This document shows positions 24,050 through 34,999 of a stretch of DNA of 64,000 bases, one piece after another. The stretch spans positions 1-64,000 of the forward strand of contig NMRA01000264.1 in the NCBI GenBank assembly GCA_002633005.1, in the 5' to 3' direction. A program made the position numbers and the translations under genes. Origin of the DNA: Phoronis australis (lineage: Eukaryota; Phoronida; Phoronidae). A model generated the notes under the pieces. That model was not told the DNA's origin and did not search any database. It saw only the letters and a program-made list of their open reading frames with translations. The stretch's first letter is position 1, and each line of letters opens with the position of its first letter.

Positions 24050-26130
24050 GTAGCCAGCATTGCGTGGAGGGTGGATCGAATGTCTAAAACGGTGAATCTT
24101 TTGGTCATATTTCGCAAACGTCGGCCATTTTTTCCGTAGCGCTCTAAGGCAGCTAATCCCAAAAGAAAGGAAATCTGTCTACCCGTCGATGAATCATGGC
24201 GGCTCCATTTTCCTGACATAAGATGGAATTCGTAGATCTAGTCCGAGAAATGAGGATGCTATGACGGTTACCCGCAAAAACGGGACCAAAACTCGGATGT
24301 ATTGTGATCCACAAAGCTCTATTTCTGGATTACTGAGGGTTACCCTCTGCCAAACTTTCGAATAATGCGTGCTTTAAAAGTGAATGATTATACTCCATCT
24401 CATTTACAGACGGAAACATTTAGTATGAGCTCATAGCGTTGGAACTGGGAACAGCCCAGTACTCCGAAGGCAATACTCCAAAGGTTCACAACTCCGAAGG
24501 TTCACGACCCTGAAAATGTGTGAAATTTCGGATTAAGATGTAATTTCTATACTTCCATATTCAAAAACACACATTTCGGTTAAGACACAGTGGCATATCT
24601 ACGTGTGGTAATGATACTGAGAACAACAACCAAGTATTATTAAAAGAAACTTTAACTGTTTGGGTTTCTTGAGCATGCGAAAGTGGGCTCCAAAGCATTT
24701 CTTATGAATACGGGAAAATGAATGCTTACTTGCATTTTGAAAAAAATATGAAGTAGATATATTGGTGAATTATTAATTACGATACATTCACCAAATCCAT
24801 GTCAAGATCGCATCATTTCAGAATGCGACTAAGAAGTTAATCCGTAGCACTTCAACCTCACCCACCACTTCGAAACAGGTACCGGATTGGAACTAAATTT
24901 ACTAAGTTACCCAGGTCCTGCCAATGTTCACCAAATCAGAGAGTCACATCCACTTTTCCCTAATCCGTCCTTAAGTCGCCGCAACCATGAAATGAAATAC
25001 CCCGTGCCACCGATGTTGCCCGTTTTAAAATGAGTCGTTTTAAATTCAGGAGTCGCGATTGTGAATGATTGGAACTGAGCTCATTGGCAAACAAAGCAAT
25101 CAATAGTTTAAGAACTCTTCATTTTTGCACATCCTTAAAATGGTTACTAAATGGACACGTATACAATAGTTTATGAATGTCAGTTCCGCCTCATTACCAG
25201 ACATAACTGTCGGACTTGTGAATCTGGATTCGCAATAGTGAACCTTAGCAGTAAACTTAGAAGAGATATGTAACCTTGGAAATCTCTTCCAACAAGTTTG
25301 TTTGTTGCTCGTGTGAAGTTTGTGAGGTTGTGCACCACTGACAATAATTTACAAGAGAAGAATTTTCTTCGTTGGCCGAAAATTTATTATGTCTTATCTT
25401 AATAACGTGAGCATGCTGGTCAGCGGGTAGTGAAATGTCTGCTTTTCAAGCAACGATAAATGACTGCGTATTGCAGTTACGTGTACTGTATTTAAAAGAA
25501 TGAAAACGCACTCATCACATGCATGTTAATCCACCAATCCACAACTATATCGTGCACTGGCTGAGCAACATATGCGACGCCTTAACTTTCAATTTGAAAA
25601 TTAAACTGAAGAGCTTGCACATCACTCTACACTGGCAACTATACCTAAAAATCAGGTAACAAAGCTGCTGTTTTATTGGTTGATAGATTTTAACCCATTC
25701 ACACACTACTTTTGGGACTCGTCTCGCTGCTCTATAGTTATATACGTTTAGTTACAGGCCCGTATTAGCCTATGGTACACTCACCACGCATGTTCAACGT
25801 GGTAGTCAATGGCTTAACATGAAACGCCTTCTAATCGTCGTCTGTACGAACCTTTCACCTTGTACGCAAACGGCCACTTGACGATGTTGGCCGGATACGG
25901 CCCAAGTCAAATATTAAAGCGATTTAATTCAGAACCAAATTTGAAATTATTAGCAACTTGATTATTATTGTAGTTAGTAGCACCAGTAATATCTAAAACA
26001 ACTTTGTTGATATTGTTTTTCATCTACATGTATATCCTATTCGTAACGGATATGCTGGGGCTGGACCTTTTCTGCGGGAAGAGAGGGTGGGGGGTTCGAT
26101 CGAGCTCCCCAAACCCACCCCGGCTACGCG
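24050..26130. repeat. Segmental duplicate of 47.9-49.9 kb
   Basis: Order and wording match 47950-49880: for example 'gacggttacccgcaaaaacggga', 'tgccaaactttcgaat', 'gggaacagcccagtactccg', 'cggatatgctggggctgga' and the G/C tract before 'cggctacgcg'. It includes ACTCCGAAGG/GTTCACAA short repeats at 24475-24520. Divergence is large, so the duplication is old. No gene is seen in it. Confidence 0.65.
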
Positions 26131-26389
26131 CTTATTCAAGCACTACTTAAACCTAGAATTTTTTTAAAGAAAAGAACGCTAATGTGTTCAGAGTAGTCTC
26201 AACATCAGAAACGATTGCTTTTACAATGCATTGTAATCTGCCTCACAAAACAGCTTTTTACATGAAAAGACAAGACAACTATTCCAGGTTCAAGGAGACC
26301 ATGTCCTGCTAAACCAGAGAAATGCTTTCTTCCCACAAGTTTTTGTAAAGGGAAAATAGATTTATTCAAGTGTCAAAGGCTGTTGAAAC

Positions 26390-27306
26390 GTCTGTGGAGT
26401 TATATGGAGACAGAAGATTTTGCCTGATTCTTGGTGTAAAGCAGAGGGGGTGTACATCCCAAAGGTGAAGAAAGACATCAGGACTGGTAATTTTCATAGA
26501 TATAGAGGGAAAAATCTTTTTTGCAGTCATTTTAAGCAGGGTGACGAGTTATCTCCTGAGCAACAAGTTTGTAGATACATCAGTACAGAAGGGTGGAATT
26601 CCAGGATATGCAGGTTGTCTGGAGCGTAATAGTGCCACAACAGAGCTCATTAAAGATGATAAGCGAAACAAGACAGATTTAGCAGTGGTATGGTTGGACA
26701 TGGCAAATGCCTATGGATCGATGACCCACGCACTAATTGAATTGGCAGTGGAGACCTACCATATTCCCAGAGAACTTCGAGATCTCGTTACAAGTTACTC
26801 CCATGGGACTTATATGGGGTTCACAGTCAACGTCTTCACTACAGACTGGTAGCCGCTTGAAAAAGGGACAGTGACAGGGTGCACCATGTCGATCATCCTT
26901 TTTATCATGGCTATGAATGCTATCATCAAGCGGGTTAGGAAAGAGTGTAGAGGACCTTTGTTGCAGGGTAAAAGGACGCCACCTTGCAGAACATTTGTGG
27001 ATGATTTGACAATTACAGCAGGGTTTGCTGTAGGTGCCGCTTGGTTGGTCAAGACACTGGGCGAGCTAGCTAATTGGGCACGCATGAGTTTCAAGGTGGA
27101 GAAGTCTCGTACCTTGTGATTGTAAAGGGAAAAGTCAACCCACGCCACACGTTCAAGATAGGATCAGAGGTCATTCAATCTGGGAGTAGAAAACCAGTTA
27201 AATACTTAGGCAAGTCCCACAGAGGGTCTTTGAAAGATGTGGAGCATGTCAAGGCAGCCATCAAAGAGCTGAATGACAATTTGGTCAAGACTGAGAAGAG
27301 CGGTTA
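26390..27306 (+). pseudogene. Non-LTR retrotransposon reverse transcriptase, fragment
   Basis: Two overlapping frames (26420 and 26541) together cover an RT finger region (KVKKDIRTGNFHRYRG, then VDTSVQKGGIPGYAGCLERN), followed by palm motif A, LAVVWLDMANAYGSMTHALI, near 26680. A stop (TAG) falls at 26850. The catalytic box C, FVDDLTI, is near 26995, then SFKVEKSRTL. Another stop and frame change at 27117 precede a last fragment with PVKYLGKSHRG. Two frame changes and a stop make this dead. The extent of the original element is unknown. Confidence 0.75.
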
Positions 27307-27619
27307 GATTCAAGAATATCGGCGCGGGTCATTTATTAATTTGACCTGGGCTTCCCTTCAATTTTCAGAAAAGTTTTTATTTACTGTGTAATATCAAGAG
27401 GACCATATTCTATTAATAAACTAAATGAGACGAATAAAGTGACAAAATTCGTATGCAGCTGTTAACTAATTGTGATTAGTATCGCCGTATTAGAGACAAG
27501 CAATTCAAAGCCTTTTTATGTGAAACTGATGATACTGTTTTTGATTTAACACATTAATGTTTTCCAATTCATGTTGATTGCCCTGGCTTTTTGATAAAAA
27601 ATGTTGGATATGTTTTATA

Positions 27620-27720
27620 ATTTTGAGAGAACCAGTGGATTGAGTATCCACCTCCTGTTCACATGGTTGTAGGTTCGAATCTCATGGGACCCAGCCGCTC
27701 CTCGGCTGGGTCTTAAGTTG
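27620..27720 (+). mobile_element. tRNA-like SINE fragment
   Basis: Contains a B-box-like GGTTCGAATCTC near 27671 followed by a short hairpin (CAGCCGCTCCTCGGCTGG). A fuller copy with the A-box half is at 46775-46870. The identical context in both shows it was duplicated with the surrounding block. Confidence 0.55.
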
Positions 27721-28037
27721 TGTTCATATCGATGTGATGTATGTGTATTTTAATACATTTAAAAATGTAAATGGTGTAATGGGCGCCACTGGTGCAACGT
27801 GTATCGAACCACGTGTACCATTTCTTACAATGTTGTCTTGCTACAGACTGCGATTTAATCATACTCTCAACATAACGCACATGACTTTTTTAATTGTTAA
27901 TTTGATATTCGAGACCATATTAGTATAAATTCACGTTGGAAAATCGAAATGTTTTGTTATCATTATGATCATCAGTATTATTATTTTTAGTAGTATTGTT
28001 ATTAATGTTATTATTTGTTATTATTAATTTGTTTCAG

Positions 28038-28557
28038 GTTCTATTTTTAAGAATCTGTACAACATGAAAGCATTATTCGTTGCCTTAATCGTCGTATCTA
28101 ACTTTGGTTTGGCCTTCATTCAAGCGAAAGGTAAAGACATTTCGTTTGAATGAGTTGGTTCAAAACTACAATATCCTTGTGTGTATAGAAGATTGATGAT
28201 GTCCATTTTTACTTACCTGCCATTAAATGCAAATAAAAATTTTAGCTTAAACCGAATACGTATATGAGGAGCACATTACACGTTTTTTGTACTTTATATC
28301 TTAGTAAAACATAACAAAACCTCGTTCTCCATTCCTAACATTGTGTCGTAAAATATCTTTTTCCCCGATTGAGAAGTAGAAAGTGAGCGGTTAGCATTGT
28401 TAAAGGTTACCTAACGATTTCGTTCAGTGATGCTCGCGTGAACGTTTTATTATGTTGTTTTGTGTTGTATTTTATTGAATTATTCTGGTACTGCGCAGGG
28501 TACGGAGAGAGATGTTACACGCGTCCATGCTGCGGTCTGATGCGATGCATCAACTAG
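28038..28557 (+). pseudogene. Family P secreted-peptide gene, broken copy P1
   Basis: The signal-peptide exon (acceptor TTTCAG|, ATG 28064, donor at 28131) is intact and reads MKALFVALIVVSNFGLAF. The terminal exon at 28488-28557 keeps all five cysteines and the stop codon. However, the middle propeptide exon present in the complete copy (53207-53255) lies in a deletion of about 290 bases. The terminal acceptor has changed from CAG to CTG (28485-28487), and an Academ-like transposon sits 17 bases after the stop, cutting off the polyadenylation signal. The gene should not make a product. Confidence 0.75.
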
Positions 28558-28574
28558 TTTACTAATTATGGTGA

Positions 28575-31500
28575 TAGCGGGGAGGGAATATGTGCAGATT
28601 TGCAAAAATTGGGCACTTTGAGACAAGTTTTTGCAATTTGGTACGCTGTTAGGTATAACCAAAAGAAATTCAAAAAACACCGCAAACAAAGTGTGCTTAC
28701 CCCCTGGTGGTTGTTACGCGCAAAATCCAATATGGCCGCCGCCGAAAATGGAAATTGGCATAGGTTGGCTATTATTATCACTAGAACAAATTGTGATATC
28801 ATCGTTTCAATATTTTGGGGGGTGAGAAGTTCATTTTTGGTGCTAGTTTTATGTTTTGGGGTCAATTCCAACGCAAAACGATACTTTCAAAGCAAATGTC
28901 ATTCACAAATAACTCAAATTTATTTTTGTCCTCGTAACTGAATGAACAGAATTGTCTACCAAACACTGGTGGCTGCTAGTTTGTATCATGTATGCATACT
29001 AACTTATAAAACAACTAGATATTGAGTAAGATGAAGAGTCGTTGCTGGTGCAGGCACCTTCACATTTTCACACTGTGGTACACCGGCCAAGTCCAGCTCG
29101 GTGGCACTTAAAATTGCCTTTGCAGGCAACAACACAGCTACAAGTAGCGAACACAACTGGCTTACATCTTCCAGATCTGACCAATATGGCACTCATTTTG
29201 TAGCTCTAGCATTCCATTTCCAATCCCATAGACATGGTTTGGTATCTGGGGTTTTATTGGCAAGAGACTGTTTCCAAACAAACCTGCAGGGAGCAGGGAA
29301 CGCTTACCATGTTGGAATGAAGCATGCTGTGTTGGTGGTAGTGATTCAGGAGTCTTGAATCCATGGGTGAACAGAAGCTTTCATGCGTCATTCACAGGGT
29401 GTGTCCCTCAGTTTTTACTGTATTTTAGTACTATTCAGCGTTCAAGGTGTCGTAAAAGAATCGAGTCAAGTGTGAGGGTAGTTGGGTCATAAGTGATGGC
29501 AATAAAGGTATTTGTGACCTCGGGGAAAGCAGCCCAAGCATTCCATGGTTTTTCAATCCCGAACATTGCTGAGACGACATCACAACCTGTCAGTAGATGG
29601 AAGAGTGGGAGTACTTCACATTTCTGCGGCTCAAGGTTTGGAGAGATTTGGTGGATAGAAATATCCTTATAGTTTTTCCAGATACAAATCCAATTCACAA
29701 CTCTTAGAGGCCTTGCTTGTGAAAAAAGCTGACTGCTAGAACCACCGCGACACTGACAACTGTCCTAAGGTAAGCCTTGGTGTCATCCTGAACAGCTGCA
29801 TGTTGCAAATGCATCATCATCCTCGTGTCAGCTACTGTCTATAGCCATGGAAACAACGGTGATACGTCTGTTGGTTTGCTGCTGAATATTAGGTCGGCAT
29901 TTGTTGTACGAAGTTGGTACTGTGAATCAGCTGTGATGCCCAGAAGGTCGTCGATGTAGAACTGGAAGAGCTCGTCCTTGTTTTAACAATTTTGAGGAAT
30001 GTCTGCCACTGAGTTCCCCAGGGCATTAGTATCTTAGCCGAAACCCGTGTTTGTCGCCGTTCAGTCTCGCCACGCTTCACATGAGTTTATGACTTCAGAC
30101 TATCCTCTCCGTATGTGTCCCAGACTGCATCCACTCTTCTTGTGCTCTCTGCCATCTGGCTTTGCACTTGTGGCACCAATTGCATCTTTGTATACTCCCC
30201 AAACACTTTTGCACGCTGGGGTTATATAAGATCTATTGTGACGGCCACATCGAGAACCACATAAGCTCCTTTGACTGCTTGAGATCGGCCAGGAACGGGC
30301 ATGCCAGGCAGACATGAAAGAACATCAGATATGGTTCCTGACAGAAGTTTACCTCTACCGCATAAAGATGGGGGTTTACGCTGATTTTCATGTTTGAAAA
30401 CACTACGATCTCTATTCCAGGACGTGCTTGGAGTGACATTTTGTAGAATTACTACTATCGGCATAAGCGAAACCGTCTTCCCAGCTTGTCAATATTCTTT
30501 TTCAAATCAGTGAGTGGTCTGTTGGCGAAAGTAAACAAGTTGGTCATTGGGTTTATGTCAGACAATGGTTTGGTAATAGTTTCTGTGAATTTGGTTTGAC
30601 CAATGTTCGGATGTTCCCTAAGGCAGTTGATGATCTCGGGATCTATGATCTCACCAGTGTCCAAGGTAATAAGATCTGAGCAAGTCTCCTTGAACGGATT
30701 GACAACTCGACCCTCCTTCACAAGGTCGCAGAGAGCTTTGAGGTCCTTCAGAAACTTTCTTTGTTCAACAATAGAAGACTCCGGATGCTTCAGATTGTCA
30801 TTGTTTCTTGATGTTGAGAAGCATACATCCTCAAACTCGTCAATTAACCTCAACACTTCTGACCTTAAGAGATCAATCATTACTTGTCTTCTTGTAGAGT
30901 CCCTTTGCACCTCTGTCCTCCTTCAAGAACTTCATACTGTGCTCTTGGCTCAGGGCACAGAAAACTTCCAGTCACTACATTGAACAATAAATTTCCCTTC
31001 CATGAAATCTTCGTCCACTGAAGGGTGGGTCTGTGGAAGTTGTACCATGACTCTCAAGAAAAAAGGCATCCAGCGTAATTCGTATGTCCAAATGCAAAAA
31101 AAACATGGACACAATTCTTCACATGGGCTTTTAAAGTCAATGGCCAATTGCCCAGTCTCTGACCTCGAATGAAGCGATAGTTAATCAGCAGGTAGTCTCT
31201 TACAATATTCCAGTAACAAACTGTTGGAGCATTGCAGACTCGTTTTTCCCACATATCAAAGCTTTCGTGAGGTCCAGACTTTTCATGACAGTACTCATCA
31301 TCATATGTCTGTTTCTTTAACTCATTAAGCCAGAGTGAGTTGGTATGCACATCTGGTACGCTTGACATGCTTTCCACCCAGAGGAGATGGTGCAACACCA
31401 GGAGTGAAGACATTGTCTATGGAGAACATGTGGTCCCATCCAGATCCGTCCAATAGTTCACCTCCACTCTCTTGAGATGCCATTTCGATGTGGAGCATGC

Positions 31501-31978
31501 CCATGAAGCATAGGTATACCATTTTTGATTCACCGACTTCATCAGGGTACCGCCATTGCATTTTTTCTTCTGAGCATTATATGCAGCCACATTCAAACCA
31601 ACAAAAATAATATAACCAATAGATGCAAGAGTGGACTGAGCTGCGCGGGAACAAGCGTTTGACATTTTCAGTTCATAGAAAGTGTAAAAATATTTTAATG
31701 GCCTCAAATCATAAAACTAACACCAGAAATAAACTCCCCGCACCCAAAAATATTGAAAACATTCATTTACAACATGATCTGGTGATGATGATAGTCGAGA
31801 TATGCCAATTTCCATTTTCGGCGGCGGCCATGTTGGATTTTGTGCGTAGCGGCCACTAGGGGGTTAGCACAGTTTGTTTGCGGTGCTTTTTAGAGATGTT
31901 TTACCTATTCCTAACATTGTACCAATTTGCAGAAACTTGTCACAATGTGCGCGATTTTCAAGAATTCCCTCTCCGCTA
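28575..31978 (-). mobile_element. Academ-like DNA transposon, decayed, 3-bp target duplication
   Basis: Inverted terminal repeats of roughly 180 bases (28575-28760 and 31795-31978) begin TAGCGG(A/G)GAGGGAAT. Comparison with the uninterrupted locus at 53757-53790 shows a TGA target duplication (28572-28574 and 32338-32340). The interior encodes, on the minus strand, a large broken protein with an XPG/FEN-like motif. The 3-bp duplication, the XPG-type nuclease motif and the inverted repeats fit the Academ superfamily as described for invertebrates. The right end is confused by a probable misassembly (31979-32260). Confidence 0.6.
29435..31707 (-). pseudogene. Transposon protein with XPG/FEN-like nuclease motif, fragmented
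   Basis: In minus-strand order the pieces are: KSVNQKWYTYASWACSTSKW and the overlapping frame with MGMLHIEMA (31707-31325); WNIVRDYLLINYRF, then FFAFGHTNYA (31250-31060); the continuation ending SDWKFSVP (30950); VLRLIDEFEDVC to TSDLITLDTG-type sequence (30910-30455); FKHENQRKPPSLCGRGKLLS (about 30390); and LFHLLTGCDVVSAMFGI (about 29600-29550). The last resembles the helix-turn-helix of XPG/FEN nucleases. I recognise this order from a large protein family common in cnidarian genomes. At least four frameshifts are visible, so this copy is dead. Confidence 0.65.
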
Positions 31979-32260
31979 AGTAAAAGGTGAAAAGATTAGA
32001 CACAGTGCTCAGGAACTCAACACCTTGAGCACAAAATATTTGCTCAACAGTGCAGCAAGCAGCTAACCAAGAAAAACCTCAAAAGGGGACAAAAATGGTA
32101 TGTACGTTTCATGCGGCTGTTACTGAAGATTAGATTGGCGAGGAGGGCACATTCTGATGTACAGTGTAGCACTGCACCAAGCCATCAGAAATGAGTCGCA
32201 ATGACAACCATGTGAGAATATTTTAACAGGGCAAAACCAAAACACTTCCTCAGGGAGTGN
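31979..32260. other. Probable chimeric assembly segment next to N
   Basis: The last 77 bases of the transposon end occur twice, ending at 31978 and again at 32337. The 282 bases between match nothing else here and end at the single N (32260). Only the second copy continues into the host gene sequence, so the middle piece is probably flank from another transposon copy. Confidence 0.65.
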
Positions 32261-32340
32261 TACCTATTCCTAACATTGTACCAATTTGCAGAAACTTGTC
32301 ACAATGTGCGCGATTTTCAAGAATTCCCTCTCCGCTATGA

Positions 32341-32445
32341 TATTCAATCGAGTATGAAATACTGCCTGTGTGTGTGTCAGGTTAAAGCAAAAGTATTTGT
32401 AGCGAGAGTTGTGTTATAAATAAATCAACAAGAAATTTTATCGTA
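32341..32445 (+). other. Displaced 3' end of peptide gene P1
   Basis: Homologous to 53773-53875, including GATAAAGCAAATG and AATAAATCA with an AATAAA polyadenylation signal. The transposon separates it from the P1 coding exons. Confidence 0.7.
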
Positions 32446-32459
32446 ATCTATTTTGCCCG

Positions 32460-32916
32460 GGGTACGCCACGAGCTATGTTGCAGAGTAAAACAAGAGGAG
32501 GATTGCGAATATTGTCATTTATTATGACGTAAATAGATAAAACTAAGACTCTGCAAGATGGGCATGGACAAAACGCCATAATGGCAGCACGGGAATGCTG
32601 ACATCGCCCATCCGAGGAAGCGGAACCTGGGCAATAACAAGGTTAGACTATGATAAAATATAGGAACTAACAACTGTATAACAGAAAACTAGAATACATA
32701 AGTCTAGAATATAAAAAACAAGAACATAACGAACTGGAAGTAAAGGTAACTAGAACTAATGACTAGAAATTGAAGCCTGCAACTACAGGCCTTGGGCCAC
32801 AGGCTGCAACAACAGACCTGACCTAGGGGGCTGAAACCACAGACCCAGAGGAGTGGGAGGGGCTGAAAAGCAAAGTGAGAGAAGTGGGGAGCTGAAACAA
32901 CAGGCTCACCAGGAGT
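32460..32916 (-). other. Noncoding 3' end of the Ngaro-like element
   Basis: Contains repeated GGCTGAAACCACAG/GGCTGCAACAACAG-type phrases between 32770 and 32910 and no coding frame. This is presumably the terminal-repeat region, but no matching copy at the other end could be identified by eye. Confidence 0.4.
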
Positions 32917-33846
32917 TCAAGAAGCTTGGGGAAGAGGAAAAGCAGACATGCGAATGTAGTTTTTTAGTGCGTCAGATTTCCAGCGCCTCATGCGCTGGAT
33001 CACCGGTTCAGGGACGCCACGGCTGGCCGCAGAGGTGGCGGCGCCAATGCGAAAGCTAAGAGACGTATAAGACTTGGTGTCGAGTCCTACAAAGCAAACC
33101 ACTTTAGTTAACATGGAGTTGAAGCAGGAACGAGTAACCGGTGTTCCACTGAGGTGTTGGAACAAGGGGCCAGGAGAGGGCTGAAAAGTAGACAAGTACA
33201 AGGTTAGGGCAGCTACTAGGCAATGGTGAGATTGGCTGGACGGAATTGTAAGTGACACTGGTCCCGAGCTGTGCTTGAAGGTACGCATAGTGAGGACCGC
33301 AGAATCGCCAGAGGGGGGGAAGACGACGTCGCTGACCTGTATGACGTGGGAGGAGAGCGAGGAGGTGACTGTGAATTCACCGACCTTGAGGAAAGCATGG
33401 AAGGCTAAGAGCAACATAGCACGTGCGAGAACCGAGTCGGCAAAAGAGCCGAGTGCAGAAGGGCAGGCGTCACACAAGCGGTGAAGCAAAGCGGAAGTAA
33501 TGGGCGCAGATTGGGAGTGCCTTTGAGGATTTTTTTTGATGAAAAAGGAGGAAGTGGGGTCAGGGAGGTTGTCAAGCTTGTGGACAAAACTAATGGCAGA
33601 GACATGGGACTGGACAGACGAGCTACTAAGGCCAGATTTGAAGAGATGAGAAATGTAGATGGCCAGGAAAGAGGTATTAATGGGCAAGGTGAGCGCAGAG
33701 TTGTTAGAGGAGAGGTGAAGCTGTGCGAGGTTACGCAGGATGCGGGTATAGGACTGAAGAGTGGAGGGGGCTAGGGAAGCCCGGAGAGGCCTGGTCACTC
33801 TGTCAGGAGGTGTGGCGGGATCGGTGTCGGATGAGGGCTGAGCCAA
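32917..33846 (-). pseudogene. Tyrosine recombinase of the Ngaro-like element, catalytic residues altered
   Basis: An uninterrupted 309-codon frame. The N-terminal helical domain (LRASLAPSTLQSYTRILRNL) is followed by the catalytic domain. The first catalytic block reads LLLAFHAFLKVGEFT, where relatives have Arg in place of the Lys. The H-x-x-R block reads SLSFRIGAATSAAS, with Leu in place of the usual His (codon CTT instead of CAT). The terminal tyrosine is present in RRWKSDALKNYIRM. Loss of the first Arg and of the His should abolish strand exchange, although the frame itself is open. In this class the enzyme integrates the circular DNA copy. Confidence 0.8.
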
Positions 33847-34932
33847 TAACCCTGGGAAAAGGCGACCTGAAAGTTGAAACGAGAAAGTGCATCAGCGATG
33901 ATGTTAGTGTAGCCGGGCATATGTTTTGCCGGAAAATGAACATTAAAGGTAAGAGCGGAGATGACCAGACGGCGAACAAGAGACATAATGGGGGTGTGGC
34001 GGGAGGAGGTCTTGTTGATAATGTCAACGACTGCACGGTTGTCGCACAAGAAGAGGATCTTGTGGTTGGCGAGCTTTAAACCCCACAGCTCTAGCGCTAT
34101 GACAATCGGAATAAGTTCCTTGAAGGTGATGTGATGGCGTTGCAGGTGCTCGGGTCACAGGGCAGGCAAACCAGGAAGCTCCCAATGTCGCAGCAAAACC
34201 CCCGTTGGAGCCCGCAGCATCAGAGGACAGTTTGATGGTGTCTGAAGATGTCCACTTGTCGAATAGGAACAGTGTTTTCCCATTGAAGCCTCGGAGAAAG
34301 ATGGACCAAGCCCGAAGGTCCGCTCTAGCTTCTTTATTGAGAGTGACAAAGTGGTCTGGTCTCGAAATGCCGATGGTGAGGTTGATGAGTCGGCGCAGGA
34401 AGGCGCGGCCGGGCACGATGACGGAGCAGGCGAAGTTTAGTAGACCAATGAGGGATTGGAGGTCGCGAAGAGTAACCTTGCGACGCTGTTGGAAGTCGAG
34501 CAGGAGGTTGGAAGCTCTGTCCACCTTGTCCTGTGGGAGAGAAGCAGTCATGGTGGCAGAGTCGAGGTGGATTCCATAAATGGTGATGGAGGTGGTCGGC
34601 TGAATTGTCTTGTCGTGGTTGATAGGGATGCCTAGGGAGTCGCAGAGTGATATGAATGCGGCGAGGTCCCGGGAGCATGTTGGCGAGGGTGGTGGGCCCA
34701 CGAAAAAGAAGTCATCGAGGTAGTGCGAAACGCCGGCGACCTTCAACTTGGTTTCCAGGATCCATTGAATTGCAGAACTGACCTTTTCGAAAATATTGCA
34801 GCTGGAGGCACAGCCAAATGGCAGGCACCTGTCGTAGTAGAAGTTGTTGGCCCAGGAGAGACCTAAGAGGTGGTAGTCGTCAGGGTGCACCGGTACGATG
34901 CGAAAAGCGTCCTTGATGTCAGTCTTAGCCAT
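33795..34932 (-). pseudogene. Reverse transcriptase and RNase H of the Ngaro-like element
   Basis: From 34932 the frame reads MAKTDIKDAFRIVPVHPDDY (motif A), PFGCASSCNIFEK (motif B) and YLDDFFFVG (motif C, catalytic Asp pair), then thumb sequence. RNase H starts near 34270 with LSSDAAGSNGGFAATLG. A one-base shift near 34155 moves the frame to HITFKELIPI, then CDNRAVVDIINKTSSRHTPI and PGYTNIIADALSRF (34049-33870), which carry the remaining RNase H acidic positions. Another shift lies just upstream of the RT near 35005. The protein would copy the element's RNA, but this copy is interrupted. Confidence 0.85.
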
Positions 34933-34999
34933 GAGGGAGTGGCGCCCAAACCGTTGAACCAGGCGGATAGCGTCCGTGATGGATTGGTACTGGACTTGG

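Noticed and set aside
33481-34579. Plus-strand frames opposite the tyrosine recombinase and reverse transcriptase
   Set aside because: They are reverse-strand shadows of G/C-rich coding sequence with clear minus-strand motifs.
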